Shown: piece by piece, positions 5,484-12,238 of the stretch | Numbering within the stretch: the stretch's first letter is position 1 | How the letters are laid out: every line of letters begins with the position of its first letter | NCBI GenBank assembly: GCA_019243595.1 | Contig: JAFAUA010000487.1 | Span: 1-12,430 of the forward strand | Length of the DNA stretch: 12,430 bases | Origin: Acidimicrobiia bacterium | GTDB lineage: Bacteria > Actinomycetota > Acidimicrobiia > Acidimicrobiales > AC-14 | Direction of reading: 5' to 3' | The notes under the pieces: model-generated | What the model was told of the DNA's origin: nothing | Databases searched by the model: none | What the model saw: the letters and a program-made list of their open reading frames with translations, nothing else | Made by a program: the position numbers and the translations under genes

Positions 5484-8474
5484 CTAGGTGAACCAGCCGA
5501 CGACGTCGAAGATGACGTCGACGGTTCCCTGTGCGTTGTAGAGCTTGACCTTGCCGTCGCTTCCGACCTTGACGACCACCAGGTTGGGGATGATGGCCCC
5601 GGGTGGGAAGTTGAGGTTGGACGCGGTGGGCAACGATGCCGCATCGCTCGGGTAGACGGTGAGGAAGCTCCCCGTAGAGGGCTGAACAGCCGTGACGTTC
5701 AGGACGACGGCGGAGATACCGGTGGGCGTGCCGCCGACGCCCGCCACCTGCACGGTCTTCGTATCGCCCGCGCCGAGGCGACCCACGCCGCCCGTGCCGT
5801 CACGCGTGTCGAGCACACGGTGGGGCGGTAGGGGCGAGAAGCTCGACCCGGTGGACGAGTAGTAGCCGACGACGTCGAACAGGACGTCGACGTTGCCTTG
5901 AGCGTTGTAGAGGTTCACCTTGCCGTCGCTTCCAACCTTGACCACCACCAGGTTCGGGATGATCACCCCTGGCGGGAAGTTGAGATTGGACGCTGTCGGC
6001 GGGGTCGTCGCGTCGCTCGGGTACACGGTGAGGTAGCTGCCCGCGGAAGGCTCGACCGCGGTCACATTGATGACGGCGGCGGTGACGCCGGTGGCCGGAA
6101 TCGCACCGTTGCCTGCGCCCTCGATCTGGACGGCGCGGGTCTCGCCCGCGGTCAGTTTGCCGGGCGGACCGTTCCGCGTGTCCAGGATCCGCGTCGGGGT
6201 CACCGCGGTGAAGCTGTCTCCGGTGTCGCCGTACCAGCCGACGAGATCGAGGATGACGTTGACGTTGCCGACCGCGTTGTAGAGCGACACGTTGCCACCC
6301 GAGCCGACGCGCACGACGACGAGGTTGGGGATGATCTGGCCGGGACTGAAGTTGAGGTTCGACGCCAGGGGCTGGTTGGCGCCGCTCGGGAACACGGTCA
6401 GGTAACTGCCGGCCGTCGGCTCGACGGCGGTCACATTCATGATCACGGCCGAGGCGTTCGACGGCACGCTGCCACCCGTCACCTGGACCTGCCGGGTCTG
6501 TGAAGCGCCGAGGGGCCCGCCGTTGTTGCGCGTGTCGAGGATGCGGGTGGGCGGCAGCGGGTTGAACTTCGAGCGCGCCGCAGCCGTCTGGACGGCCAGG
6601 GCCGCATTCAGTACGCCCACGCCGGTTGTGGCGTCACGGCCCGCCGGCCCCACGTCGGTGGCAGTGTCCATGAGCAGGGACCGCATCGACGTCGCGGTGA
6701 GGTTGGGGTTGACGGCGGCCAGCAGAGCGCCGGCCGCCGAGACGAGCGGCGCCGAGAAGCTCGTACCGGCGCCGACGGCCGTGCCCCCGCCCGGGGCCAG
6801 CACGAGGATGTCGTTGGCCGCGGTAGGCGGATTCTCACCGAGCCCGCCCGGCGCCGCCATGTCGACGTAGCTGCCGAAGTTCGAGTACGTCGCCCAGTTG
6901 TTGTTGGCGTCGGTCGCCCCCACAGAGAGCACGCCCGGGTAAGCAGCCGGGTAGTCGGGCCGGTCGCCCTGCTGCGCCTCGTTGCCTGCGGAGGCCACGA
7001 GGAGCACGCCATGGTTCTGCGCGTAGGTCACGGCCGCCGACTCGTTCGAGTCGGTGCACGGGCTGCCGTAGCTCATGTTGATGACCTTGGCGCCGTGGTC
7101 GGTTGCCCACATGATGCCGGCGGTGCTGCTGCTGGCGAGGACGCCGTTGGCGTCGCCGACCTTCACCGGCATGACCATCGTCGAGTAGCCGAGGCTGGCG
7201 ACGTCGAGGGTGTTGTTGGTGGCGGCGCCGATGAGGCCGGCGGTTGCCGTCCCGTGGCCCACTGTGTCGGTGTTGGTGGCGATGTTGAGTGCGGCAGGGC
7301 TGCTACCGGTGAAGTCCTCGCCGGGCACGAGCTTGCCGGCCAGGTCGGGGTGGGTGCCGTCGACCCCGGAATCGAGGTCGCCAACGATGACCGATGGCGA
7401 GCCGGTGGTGACATCCCACGCCTGGGGAGCGCCGACCTTGGGCAGTGACCACTGCTGACCGAAGTCCGTGTCGTTCGGCGTGCTCTGGAAGTGACGTTGC
7501 AGGTCCTGGCTGATGTTGGCGGCGATGCCCGCGCCCGCCAACACCGCACCCGCGTGGGTCGGGTCGCCCGCGAAGTGCACGGCGCCGGGCCGCGACTGGT
7601 CGGCGATGACACCCGGCTGGCCCGCAGCCTGCAAGGCGGCCGCCGCGGCCTGCGGATTGTCGACGATGGTGTAGGACTTCGACAGCCCAAAGTCCTGGCC
7701 GACGGTGCAGCCCGTCCCGAGGTAGCCGTCCTCGGAGTGGCCGGTGTTGCCGTCGGGAAAGTCGTCCTCGAGCTGCGACTGCGCTTCGGTCTTGCCGGCG
7801 ATAGCCCCGGTCCATAGGAAATGGGACACACCGCCGATCGCGGAGTTCGGCATCGCCATCGAGACCTGGGAATTGTTGGCCCTCGTGATCGGCTCGAGCG
7901 AGAGGAGCGGCCAGTCAGCCGGCGTGCAGTCCGTGACGCGGAAGATCCCGGCGGTGAGGTTGCCGTGCTGGGCGTCCCAACCGCCGATGAGGGCGTAGTC
8001 GGTTCCGTTGCAGCCGTCGGTAAGGTTGCCGTCGGTCTCGAATTGGACAAGGTAGGTGTCGAGCTCCGACGACGCCCACGCGTCGTGGGTCGTCACCGGG
8101 AAGGTCCACATCCCGTTCGAGCAGTCGTACAGAGCTCCGTACGACACGACGTCGAGCTCGGGGGCGTCGCCCTGAGGATCGGACCAGAGGCTGTAGTAGC
8201 AGGGGCTCGGAGGATTGGCGCTCTGGAACTGGTGGTTCGACGACCCGGTCGACGGTTGCGCGCTGCTCGCACGTTCGAATGCGCGCTGTGCCGCGGTGCC
8301 GTCGATGTTGGGCGCCCGCCACGGTGCGTCGTGAGCTGACGGCGCCGGCGTCTGGGACGCGGCCGCTGTCGGCGCTGTGGCCGCCGTCGCGTGCGGCACG
8401 TTCGGTGCGAACAACGCGGCGACCAAGACTGCGATCGACGCCACCACACTGCGTCGCGCGAACACTGAGCGCAT
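5484..8474 (-). CDS. Secreted S8 (subtilisin-like) serine protease with three C-terminal repeats
   Basis: This 996-residue exported protease starts at ATG 8472-8474, preceded by AGAGGA, and its N-terminus (RSVFARRSVVASIAVLVAAL) is a clear signal peptide with likely cleavage near residues 31-34. An earlier TTG at 8549 only adds 25 non-signal residues. Residues about 90-256 form a separate Cys-containing domain with DPQGDAPELDVV and CNGTDYALIG motifs, possibly a calcium-binding beta sandwich (inference). The peptidase S8 domain (about 345-615) has the triad D368 (GDLDSGVD), H407 (GHGTATAG) and S572 (GTSFSAP), with the oxyanion Asn in ASAGNEA. After it come three related ~115-residue repeats reaching the C-terminus. 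No membrane anchor or sorting signal is seen, so the product is secreted or held by the repeats. Upstream on the same strand lies an SDR gene, 151 bp away, so it probably has its own promoter. Confidence 0.92.
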   Translation of the reverse strand: MRSVFARRSVVASIAVLVAALFAPNVPHATAATAPTAAASQTPAPSAHDAPWRAPNIDGTAAQRAFERASSAQPSTGSSNHQFQSANPPSPCYYSLWSDPQGDAPELDVVSYGALYDCSNGMWTFPVTTHDAWASSELDTYLVQFETDGNLTDGCNGTDYALIGGWDAQHGNLTAGIFRVTDCTPADWPLLSLEPITRANNSQVSMAMPNSAIGGVSHFLWTGAIAGKTEAQSQLEDDFPDGNTGHSEDGYLGTGCTVGQDFGLSKSYTIVDNPQAAAAALQAAGQPGVIADQSRPGAVHFAGDPTHAGAVLAGAGIAANISQDLQRHFQSTPNDTDFGQQWSLPKVGAPQAWDVTTGSPSVIVGDLDSGVDGTHPDLAGKLVPGEDFTGSSPAALNIATNTDTVGHGTATAGLIGAATNNTLDVASLGYSTMVMPVKVGDANGVLASSSTAGIMWATDHGAKVINMSYGSPCTDSNESAAVTYAQNHGVLLVASAGNEAQQGDRPDYPAAYPGVLSVGATDANNNWATYSNFGSYVDMAAPGGLGENPPTAANDILVLAPGGGTAVGAGTSFSAPLVSAAGALLAAVNPNLTATSMRSLLMDTATDVGPAGRDATTGVGVLNAALAVQTAAARSKFNPLPPTRILDTRNNGGPLGASQTRQVQVTGGSVPSNASAVIMNVTAVEPTAGSYLTVFPSGANQPLASNLNFSPGQIIPNLVVVRVGSGGNVSLYNAVGNVNVILDLVGWYGDTGDSFTAVTPTRILDTRNGPPGKLTAGETRAVQIEGAGNGAIPATGVTAAVINVTAVEPSAGSYLTVYPSDATTPPTASNLNFPPGVIIPNLVVVKVGSDGKVNLYNAQGNVDVLFDVVGYYSSTGSSFSPLPPHRVLDTRDGTGGVGRLGAGDTKTVQVAGVGGTPTGISAVVLNVTAVQPSTGSFLTVYPSDAASLPTASNLNFPPGAIIPNLVVVKVGSDGKVKLYNAQGTVDVIFDVVGWFT
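5487..5840 (-). repeat. C-terminal protease repeat 3
   Basis: Residues 879-995 begin with FSPLPPHRVLDTR and end with DVVGWF. Inside are NVTAVQPSTGSFLTVYPS, ASNLNFPPG and IIPNLVVVKVGSDGKVKLYN. It is closest to repeat 2. Such DTR...DVVGW units are common in secreted actinobacterial proteins; I infer a role in surface binding or spacing. Confidence 0.85.
5859..6212 (-). repeat. C-terminal protease repeat 2
   Basis: Residues 755-872 run from FTAVTPTRILDTR to DVVGYY, with NVTAVEPSAGSYLTVYPS and the block NLVVVKVGSDGKVNLYNAQG shared almost word for word with repeat 3. The DNA stays visibly similar too (for example the shared stretch ccttgccgtcgcttcc), so the last two units arose by a recent duplication or are homogenised. 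Confidence 0.85.
6231..6566 (-). repeat. C-terminal protease repeat 1
   Basis: Residues 637-748 run from FNPLPPTRILDTR to LVGWY. It is the most diverged of the three units (NLVVVRVGSGGNVSLYNAVG, FPSGANQPLASNLNFSPG) and follows directly on the protease domain. Confidence 0.85.
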
Positions 8475-8520
8475 CTGTCCTCTTTCCCACTCAGGCGGCA
8501 TGGCCGCCACCCCCGGTACC

Positions 8521-8549
8521 TGCGTACCAGGCGCGCTTCGGCCTGACAA
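8521..8549 (-). promoter_or_regulatory. Weak candidate promoter of the repeat-bearing protease
   Basis: On the minus strand TTGTCA (complement of 8544-8549) is followed after 17 bases by TACGCA (complement of 8521-8526). The -35 is good (five of six), but the -10 lacks the final T. It would give a leader of about 40 bases before ATG 8474. It is the best pair I find in the 151-bp gap. Confidence 0.3.
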
Positions 8550-8579
8550 GGCAAGTATCGACGCGCTCCCGGCCCCGCT

Positions 8580-8598
8580 TTACGCCAAATCGGCGCAA
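8580..8598 (-). terminator. Short hairpin 3' of the HSD10-like SDR gene
   Basis: Read on the minus strand, TTGCGCC, loop GATTT and GGCGTAA form a 7-pair stem with one G-U pair, about 28 bases past the SDR stop. No T-run follows, so at most this is a weak or factor-assisted terminator. Confidence 0.3.
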
Positions 8599-8625
8599 TA
8601 GGTCTTTCTGCGTTGCTGGGCCGTG

Positions 8626-9396
8626 CTACTTGGGCGGCATCCGGATGGCGCCATCGAGCCGCACGACCTCGCCGTTGAGATAGTCGTTTTCGACCATGTG
8701 CTCGGCGAGAGCGGCGAAGTCCTCGGGCAGGCCGAGGCGCTTGGGAAACGGGATGTTGGCGGCCAATGCCTTTCGGCCCTCCTCGGGCAGGAGGCCCAGC
8801 AGTGGCGTGTCCATCGTTCCCGGCGCGATCGTCAGGACCCTGATACCGACCGGCGCCAGGTCCCGCGCCGCGGGCAACGTCATGCCGACGATTCCACCCT
8901 TGGAGGCCGAATAGGCGAGCTGTCCGATCTGACCGTCGAAGGCGGCGACCGACGCCGTGTTCACGATCACACCCCGCGCCCCGTCGTCGTTCACCGGGTC
9001 GTTCTTGGCAATGGCGCTGGCGCCGAAGCGCATGCCGTTGAAGGTGCCGATCAGGTTGACGTTGATCACGAACTGGAAGGGCCCCAGATCGTGGGGGCTG
9101 TTGTCGCGATTGATGACTCGACCCGCCCAGCCCAGCCCCGCGCAGTTGACCACGATGCGAAGGGGTGCGGCATCGGCCGCGTGGTCGAATGCGGCCTTCA
9201 TCTGCTCTTCGTCGGTCACGTCGGCGGGCGCGAACTGGGTCGAGCGGCCGAGCTCCTTGGCCAGCGCCTGTCCCTTGTCCTCGTCGCGGTCGACGATCGT
9301 GACGACCGCGCCTCGCGCTGCGAGTCTGCGCACCGTGGCTTCACCGAGTCCTGACGCCCCGCCGGTGACGAGCGCTCCTGCTTCTTCGATCTGCAT
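8626..9396 (-). CDS. SDR, 3-hydroxyacyl-CoA dehydrogenase type-2 (HSD10)-like
   Basis: This 256-residue short-chain dehydrogenase strongly resembles the HSD17B10 / 3-hydroxy-2-methylbutyryl-CoA dehydrogenase group, which oxidises 3-hydroxyacyl-CoAs with NAD+ in isoleucine and fatty-acid breakdown. Residues 11-18 are TGGASGLG, D36 closes the second strand (NAD+ preference), NCAG is at 84-87, and the catalytic residues are N114, S149, Y162 and K166. Group-typical stretches are GVIVNTASVAAFDGQIGQ, YSASKGGIVGMTLPAARDLA and the end LNGEVVRLDGAIRM. Length and start are normal. The gene begins 23 bp after the HAD gene stop on the same strand, but a TANNNT box sits directly before its ATG and there is no Shine-Dalgarno, so it may have its own leaderless transcript as well as read-through. 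The exact acyl-CoA is unproved. Confidence 0.9.
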   Translation of the reverse strand: MQIEEAGALVTGGASGLGEATVRRLAARGAVVTIVDRDEDKGQALAKELGRSTQFAPADVTDEEQMKAAFDHAADAAPLRIVVNCAGLGWAGRVINRDNSPHDLGPFQFVINVNLIGTFNGMRFGASAIAKNDPVNDDGARGVIVNTASVAAFDGQIGQLAYSASKGGIVGMTLPAARDLAPVGIRVLTIAPGTMDTPLLGLLPEEGRKALAANIPFPKRLGLPEDFAALAEHMVENDYLNGEVVRLDGAIRMPPK

Positions 9397-9405
9397 AGGC
9401 CGCGG

Positions 9406-9411
9406 AATCTA
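9406..9411 (-). promoter_or_regulatory. Possible -10 box (TAGATT) for a leaderless SDR transcript
   Basis: TAGATT (complement of 9406-9411) fits TANNNT and ends 9 bases before ATG 9396. No Shine-Dalgarno is present in those 9 bases and no clear -35 lies upstream. Confidence 0.4.
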
Positions 9412-9419
9412 GGCCAGCC

Positions 9420-10115
9420 TCACCAGGAGGCCACCACCTCGAGGAGCGTCGGGAGGTCGTCAATCACCGCGTCCGGTTCGACGTCGTACCCCGGCACCGA
9501 GCTCGTGGCTCGCAGGACCGCCTTCATACCGATCGCCTTGGCGCCCGAGATGTCGTCGAACGGTCGGTCGCCGACGAACACCGCCCTGGCCTCGTCGTCG
9601 ACACCGACGGCGTCGAGTGCCGCCCGGAAGGCAGACGGGTGCGGCTTCTGGAACGGCATCTCGCTCGTGTACAGCCTGGCGTCGATCAGCTCGACCAAGC
9701 CGTCGCGCTCGAGGAAGTGCTCGTGGAACGGACGCGGCCAGTGCGTATTCGACAGCATCGCGATCCGGGCACCTCGATCGCGCAGCGCCCGCAGCGTCGG
9801 CACGGCGTCAGGGTCGTGGCGGATATGCGGCGTCCACGCGTCGAGGTGGCGCGTGCCTGCTTCCTCGAGGAGGGCTTCGGCCGCATCCAACCCGAGGCGC
9901 TCACTCGCAGCCGCGAGGAGCTTGGGCAGGGTGGTGCTGCGCTGGTGCGTCGCGGTCGTCGCCCAAAACTCCTCCTCGACGGCGACGAGCGCCTCGGTCA
10001 CCTCGTCCTCGCGGGCGGGGTCGAGGTGGCGGGCGACGAGACGCCAGGCGTCGACAAGCTCGGCCTCGACGAAGACGGACAACGTCCCGCCCCAGTCGAA
10101 GACCACCGCTTCCAC
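9420..10115 (-). CDS. HAD-like hydrolase with DWGGT nucleophile motif
   Basis: This is a haloacid-dehalogenase-superfamily protein of 231 residues, probably a cytoplasmic phosphatase or dehalogenase-like hydrolase. Motif I is FDWGGTL with nucleophile D7; the position two residues later is Gly9, not the Asp that acts as general acid in phosphatases. Motif II is MLSNTHW (S122/T124), motif III K157 (QKPHP), and motif IV GDRPFDD (D183, D187, D188). Residues about 15-90 form a helical cap. I chose GTG at 10113-10115 because GGAG lies 8 bases upstream and the fold starts at once. The frame is open to 10319, but that part is low-complexity antisense of the lipoprotein gene. GTG 10121 is an alternative. 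It is divergent from the lipoprotein gene and 23 bp upstream of the SDR. The substrate is unknown. Confidence 0.85.
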   Translation of the reverse strand: MEAVVFDWGGTLSVFVEAELVDAWRLVARHLDPAREDEVTEALVAVEEEFWATTATHQRSTTLPKLLAAASERLGLDAAEALLEEAGTRHLDAWTPHIRHDPDAVPTLRALRDRGARIAMLSNTHWPRPFHEHFLERDGLVELIDARLYTSEMPFQKPHPSAFRAALDAVGVDDEARAVFVGDRPFDDISGAKAIGMKAVLRATSSVPGYDVEPDAVIDDLPTLLEVVASW

Positions 10116-10141
10116 CGCCACCGCTCCATTCCACCGCAGTC

Positions 10142-10167
10142 CGGCGCCGCTCAGGTTTTCGGCGCCG
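10142..10167 (+). repeat. Two identical 8-bp palindromes between divergent genes
   Basis: CGGCGCCG occurs at 10142-10149 and again at 10160-10167, 18 bp apart, within the 70-bp gap between the HAD and lipoprotein starts. Each copy is its own reverse complement, and together they can form an 8-pair stem with a 10-base loop (CTCAGGTTTT). An operator or an RNA hairpin are possible; chance is not excluded at this GC content. Confidence 0.45.
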
Positions 10168-10185
10168 TCGTCCGATGCGGTGAGC

Positions 10186-10419
10186 ATGAGAAACGCGCAG
10201 GCGGCGGCTGTCGCCCTGGTCATCGTTGCCCTCTCCCTCGGGGCGTGCGGGGGTGGAGGCTCGTCGTCGGGATCGACACCGACGACCGCGTCAGCGCCGG
10301 GCGCCAAGATCGACCCCAACTCTCAGGGCGTCGTCGGCGGCCCGGTCAACAGGGCGAAAACCGCGGTTACCAACCTGAACAACTATCAGCAGCAAGAGGT
10401 CGACCAGACCGGCGGATAG
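10186..10419 (+). CDS. Small secreted lipoprotein
   Basis: This 77-residue protein starts with MRNAQAAAVALVIVALSLGAC, a lipoprotein signal peptide with lipobox L18-G19-A20-C21; C21 would carry the lipid. The mature part begins with Gly/Ser/Thr-rich spacer (GGGGSSSGSTPTTASAPG) and continues with a short polar domain, GGPVNRAKTAVTNLNNYQQQ, ending DQTGG. I do not recognise the family. The reading frame stays open far upstream (to 9505), but that is the antisense of the HAD gene; ATG 10186 directly heads the signal peptide. There is only a weak GGTGAG before it, close to the ATG. It lies 110 bp upstream of the membrane-anchored subtilase on the same strand, so a shared extracytoplasmic role is possible but unproved. 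Confidence 0.75.
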   Translation: MRNAQAAAVALVIVALSLGACGGGGSSSGSTPTTASAPGAKIDPNSQGVVGGPVNRAKTAVTNLNNYQQQEVDQTGG

Positions 10420-10529
10420 CCCCAAACAGCACAAAATTCTGGTCCCGCTGACGACGCGTGGGGCGTAAGGTCCGACCGCCGCCGTCGCGTCGAGCAGACG
10501 GGCGCTGACGGCATCTGACATAGGAACGC

Positions 10530-11873
10530 GTGGCTGTCTTGGGGAAGGGGATCAGCCGGAGCGCTGGGGGGCGCAGACGTCGCCGCGCCGCGGCGTCAAT
10601 CGTGGCTCTCGCTGCGGTGCTTTCGATCACGAGCATGCGCGGTGCTGACGCGTCACAGGATCCGTGGTTCGCGTCGCAGTGGAACCTGCGGCAGATCAAC
10701 GCGCCCGCAGCGTGGGCGCGCTCGACGGGCGCTGGGGTGCGCATCGGGATCGTCGACTCGGGTGTGTTGGCAAACCACGAGGACCTCGCCGGCAAGGTGG
10801 TCGCCGCGACCGACTGCTTCAACACGGGCGGCGATCCCGCCGCATGCCACGGATCCGGCCTGGACGACACCGGCCACGGCACCCACATGGCGGGCGTCGC
10901 GGCTGCGACCAAGGACAACGGACGCGGTATCGCCGGCGTGGCGCCCGACGCCGAGCTGGTCGTGGCCCGGGTGCTTACGCAGAACGGCGGCAAGATCGCC
11001 GACGTCGAGGCCGGCATTCGCTGGGTCGTGCAGCACGGAGCGCAGGTGGTGAACCTCAGCATCGGCGACAACCCGATGGCCCAGAATCCCATCGACCTGT
11101 CGTTCACGTCCGCCATCGAGGAGGCGTGGGCGGCCGGCGTCATCCCCGTCGTGACGTCGGGAAACACGACATCGTGGGGGCCGGCGCGCGAGAGCTTCGC
11201 CAAGCTCGACGCCCTCGTCGTCGGTGCTACCGACGACCGGGGCGTCGTGACCCGGTATTCGAACGGGCTCTCGTCGGCGAAGTGGGGCGTTGTGGCGCCG
11301 GGCGGTGCGGGCACCGGCGACAGCCACGACGTCATCTCGACGTGGCGCGATCCTTCGGCGCCCGATGCCACCAGCGAGTACGCGTATCGCGGTGGCACGT
11401 CCGTCGCCGCCGCCGAGGTGAGCGGCGTGGCCGCCCTGCTGCTCGCCGAGGGCCTCGGGCCGCTGGACGTCGTGCAGCGCATCGTCACCACGGCGCGCCC
11501 GATCGCCTGTGGGATCGGGTGCCACGGATTGGTGGACGCGGGCGCCGCCGTGGGACCCCCAGGGCCGCGGGGCGTCACTGTGAACGGAGCTGGACGAGCG
11601 GTGGCAGTCTCGTCGCAGTCATCGGACTCCAAAGGGGCGTCGCCAGAAGCCGGAGCCCCCGGACCGCCGGCCGTGACGCCGCCGGGCGTGTCTGATGCGA
11701 CGGGAGTCGCGGCCCCCGCCGTGGCGAGCGCCACGCGCGCCGTAGCCCGTGCGATCGCCGGTGACGGGCCGCGTCGCGACTCGACGGCCACCTGGATCGC
11801 GACCGCGCTGGCGGCTGCGATCGCGTCGGCGTTGATCGTCGAGCGGCGCTACCGCGCGGTGGCCGTTCCGTAG
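10530..11873 (+). CDS. Membrane-anchored S8 (subtilisin-like) serine protease
   Basis: This 447-residue protease has an Arg-rich N-region (GGRRRRRAAASIVALAAVLS), a signal peptide ending near ADA-SQ, an S8 domain (about 45-345), a Pro/Ala/Gly-rich linker (about 345-415) and a C-terminal helix (about 420-437, WIATALAAAIASALIV) followed by ERRYR, a stop-transfer pattern. The catalytic triad is D76 (GIVDSGV), H116 (GHGTHMAG) and S291 (GGTSVAAAE); the oxyanion Asn is in TSGN. The motif after the serine lacks the usual Pro (VAAAE in place of MAAPH/V). The plan of signal, S8, linker and anchor recalls mycosins, but no type VII secretion gene is present. The GTG start has a weak AGGA four bases upstream. 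The 110-bp gap before it shows no clear promoter. The 3' end overlaps the convergent hyuB remnant by 25 bp. Confidence 0.9.
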   Translation: MAVLGKGISRSAGGRRRRRAAASIVALAAVLSITSMRGADASQDPWFASQWNLRQINAPAAWARSTGAGVRIGIVDSGVLANHEDLAGKVVAATDCFNTGGDPAACHGSGLDDTGHGTHMAGVAAATKDNGRGIAGVAPDAELVVARVLTQNGGKIADVEAGIRWVVQHGAQVVNLSIGDNPMAQNPIDLSFTSAIEEAWAAGVIPVVTSGNTTSWGPARESFAKLDALVVGATDDRGVVTRYSNGLSSAKWGVVAPGGAGTGDSHDVISTWRDPSAPDATSEYAYRGGTSVAAAEVSGVAALLLAEGLGPLDVVQRIVTTARPIACGIGCHGLVDAGAAVGPPGPRGVTVNGAGRAVAVSSQSSDSKGASPEAGAPGPPAVTPPGVSDATGVAAPAVASATRAVARAIAGDGPRRDSTATWIATALAAAIASALIVERRYRAVAVP

Positions 11874-12217
11874 CCGCCACCGCCCGGCGTCAGGACGCGC
11901 ACGACGTCGCCGGGCTCGAGCTCGATGGTGCATTTGTCGCCGACTCGCTCGGCGCGCTGCTCGTCTCCGCCGGAAAGCAGCCAGTTCTCTCCGGGCGCAC
12001 CAGGGCCGCCGCCTTCGAGACCCCACGGACGGCTCTGCCGGCGCTCGGTGACGAGTGACAACGTCGCAGGCTCGAGCATCTCGAGATCACGTTCGAGGCC
12101 GTCGCCCCCGCCGAAGCGTCCTCCCCCACCGCTGCCGCGACGGATCCGGTACCGCGTGACGCGCATCGCAAACGACCGCTCGAGCGCCTCGATCGGCGTG
12201 TTCTTGGTGTTGGTCAA
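11849..12217 (-). pseudogene. hyuB: hyuB remnant: C-terminal part of hydantoinase B/oxoprolinase subunit
   Basis: The 122 residues match the C-terminal end of the HyuB family (N-methylhydantoinase B / 5-oxoprolinase), ATP-dependent amide-ring hydrolases that work with HyuA. Recognisable stretches are TNTKNTPIEALE, MRVTRYRIRRGSGG, FGGGDGLERDLEMLEPATLSL, TERRQSRPWGLEGGGPGAPGENW and the end VLTPGGGGYG. Family members are over 500 residues, so about three quarters of the protein is missing. Likeness stops at LTNT, where intact proteins usually read HMTNT; further upstream the frame reads TVPL and then TAA at 12230-12232. The break therefore lies around 12212-12220, exactly where a recombinase gene begins nearby. 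The TTG at 12217 is merely the first usable codon and has no ribosome binding site I can see. The fragment is probably not functional. The 5' part of hyuB should lie beyond the inserted element. Confidence 0.85.
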
Positions 12218-12236
12218 CAGTGGTACTGTTTAACAC
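12207..12236 (+). other. Putative attachment-site junction with nested inverted repeats
   Basis: GTGTT (12207-12211) pairs with AACAC (12232-12236), and inside them AACAGT (12216-12221) pairs with ACTGTT (12225-12230) around GGT. The left part up to about GGTGTTGGTCA is hyuB sequence, and the right part is foreign. Short imperfect inverted repeats around a small core, beside the integrase gene, are what serine integrase attachment sites look like. The exact crossover dinucleotide cannot be fixed from one end. Confidence 0.5.
12221..12229 (+). promoter_or_regulatory. Possible extended -10 (TGG-TACTGT) of the integrase gene
   Basis: TACTGT (12224-12229) fits TANNNT and is preceded by TGG, an extended -10 pattern. 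It ends 9 bases before GTG 12239, and no Shine-Dalgarno is seen, so a leaderless message is plausible. It overlaps the AACAGT/ACTGTT inverted repeat, which could let a DNA-binding protein, possibly the integrase itself, control it. Confidence 0.4.
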
Positions 12237-12238
12237 TC

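Noticed and set aside
5487..6566. CRISPR-like or non-coding tandem repeat
   Set aside because: The units are ~350 bp, in frame, and conserved at the protein level; they are coding repeats of the protease.
8475..8549. N-terminal extension of the repeat-bearing protease from TTG 8549
   Set aside because: It would place 25 polar residues ahead of a good signal peptide; ATG 8474 has AGAGGA just upstream.
10116..10319. N-terminal extension of the HAD protein
   Set aside because: The stretch is antisense of the lipoprotein, whose signal peptide and lipobox are clear, and HAD proteins of this type start right before motif I.
10418..10465. GCCCCA ... TGGGGC inverted repeat after the lipoprotein gene as a terminator
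   Set aside because: The stem has only six pairs around a loop of more than 30 bases and no T-run follows.
10454..10533. ACGCGTGG repeated at 10454-10461 and 10526-10533
   Set aside because: It is one short 8-base match in a GC-rich region, and the second copy partly lies in coding sequence. No further support.
10367..11791. A 474-codon open frame on the minus strand opposite the anchored subtilase
   Set aside because: It is low-complexity (Ala, Pro, Thr, Arg), has no recognisable motif, and lies fully antisense to a gene with a complete catalytic triad. It is a by-product of high GC.
10530..11873. Mycosin (MycP) of a type VII secretion system
   Set aside because: The domain plan is similar, but no ESX component, WXG100 protein or EccC is present in the window.
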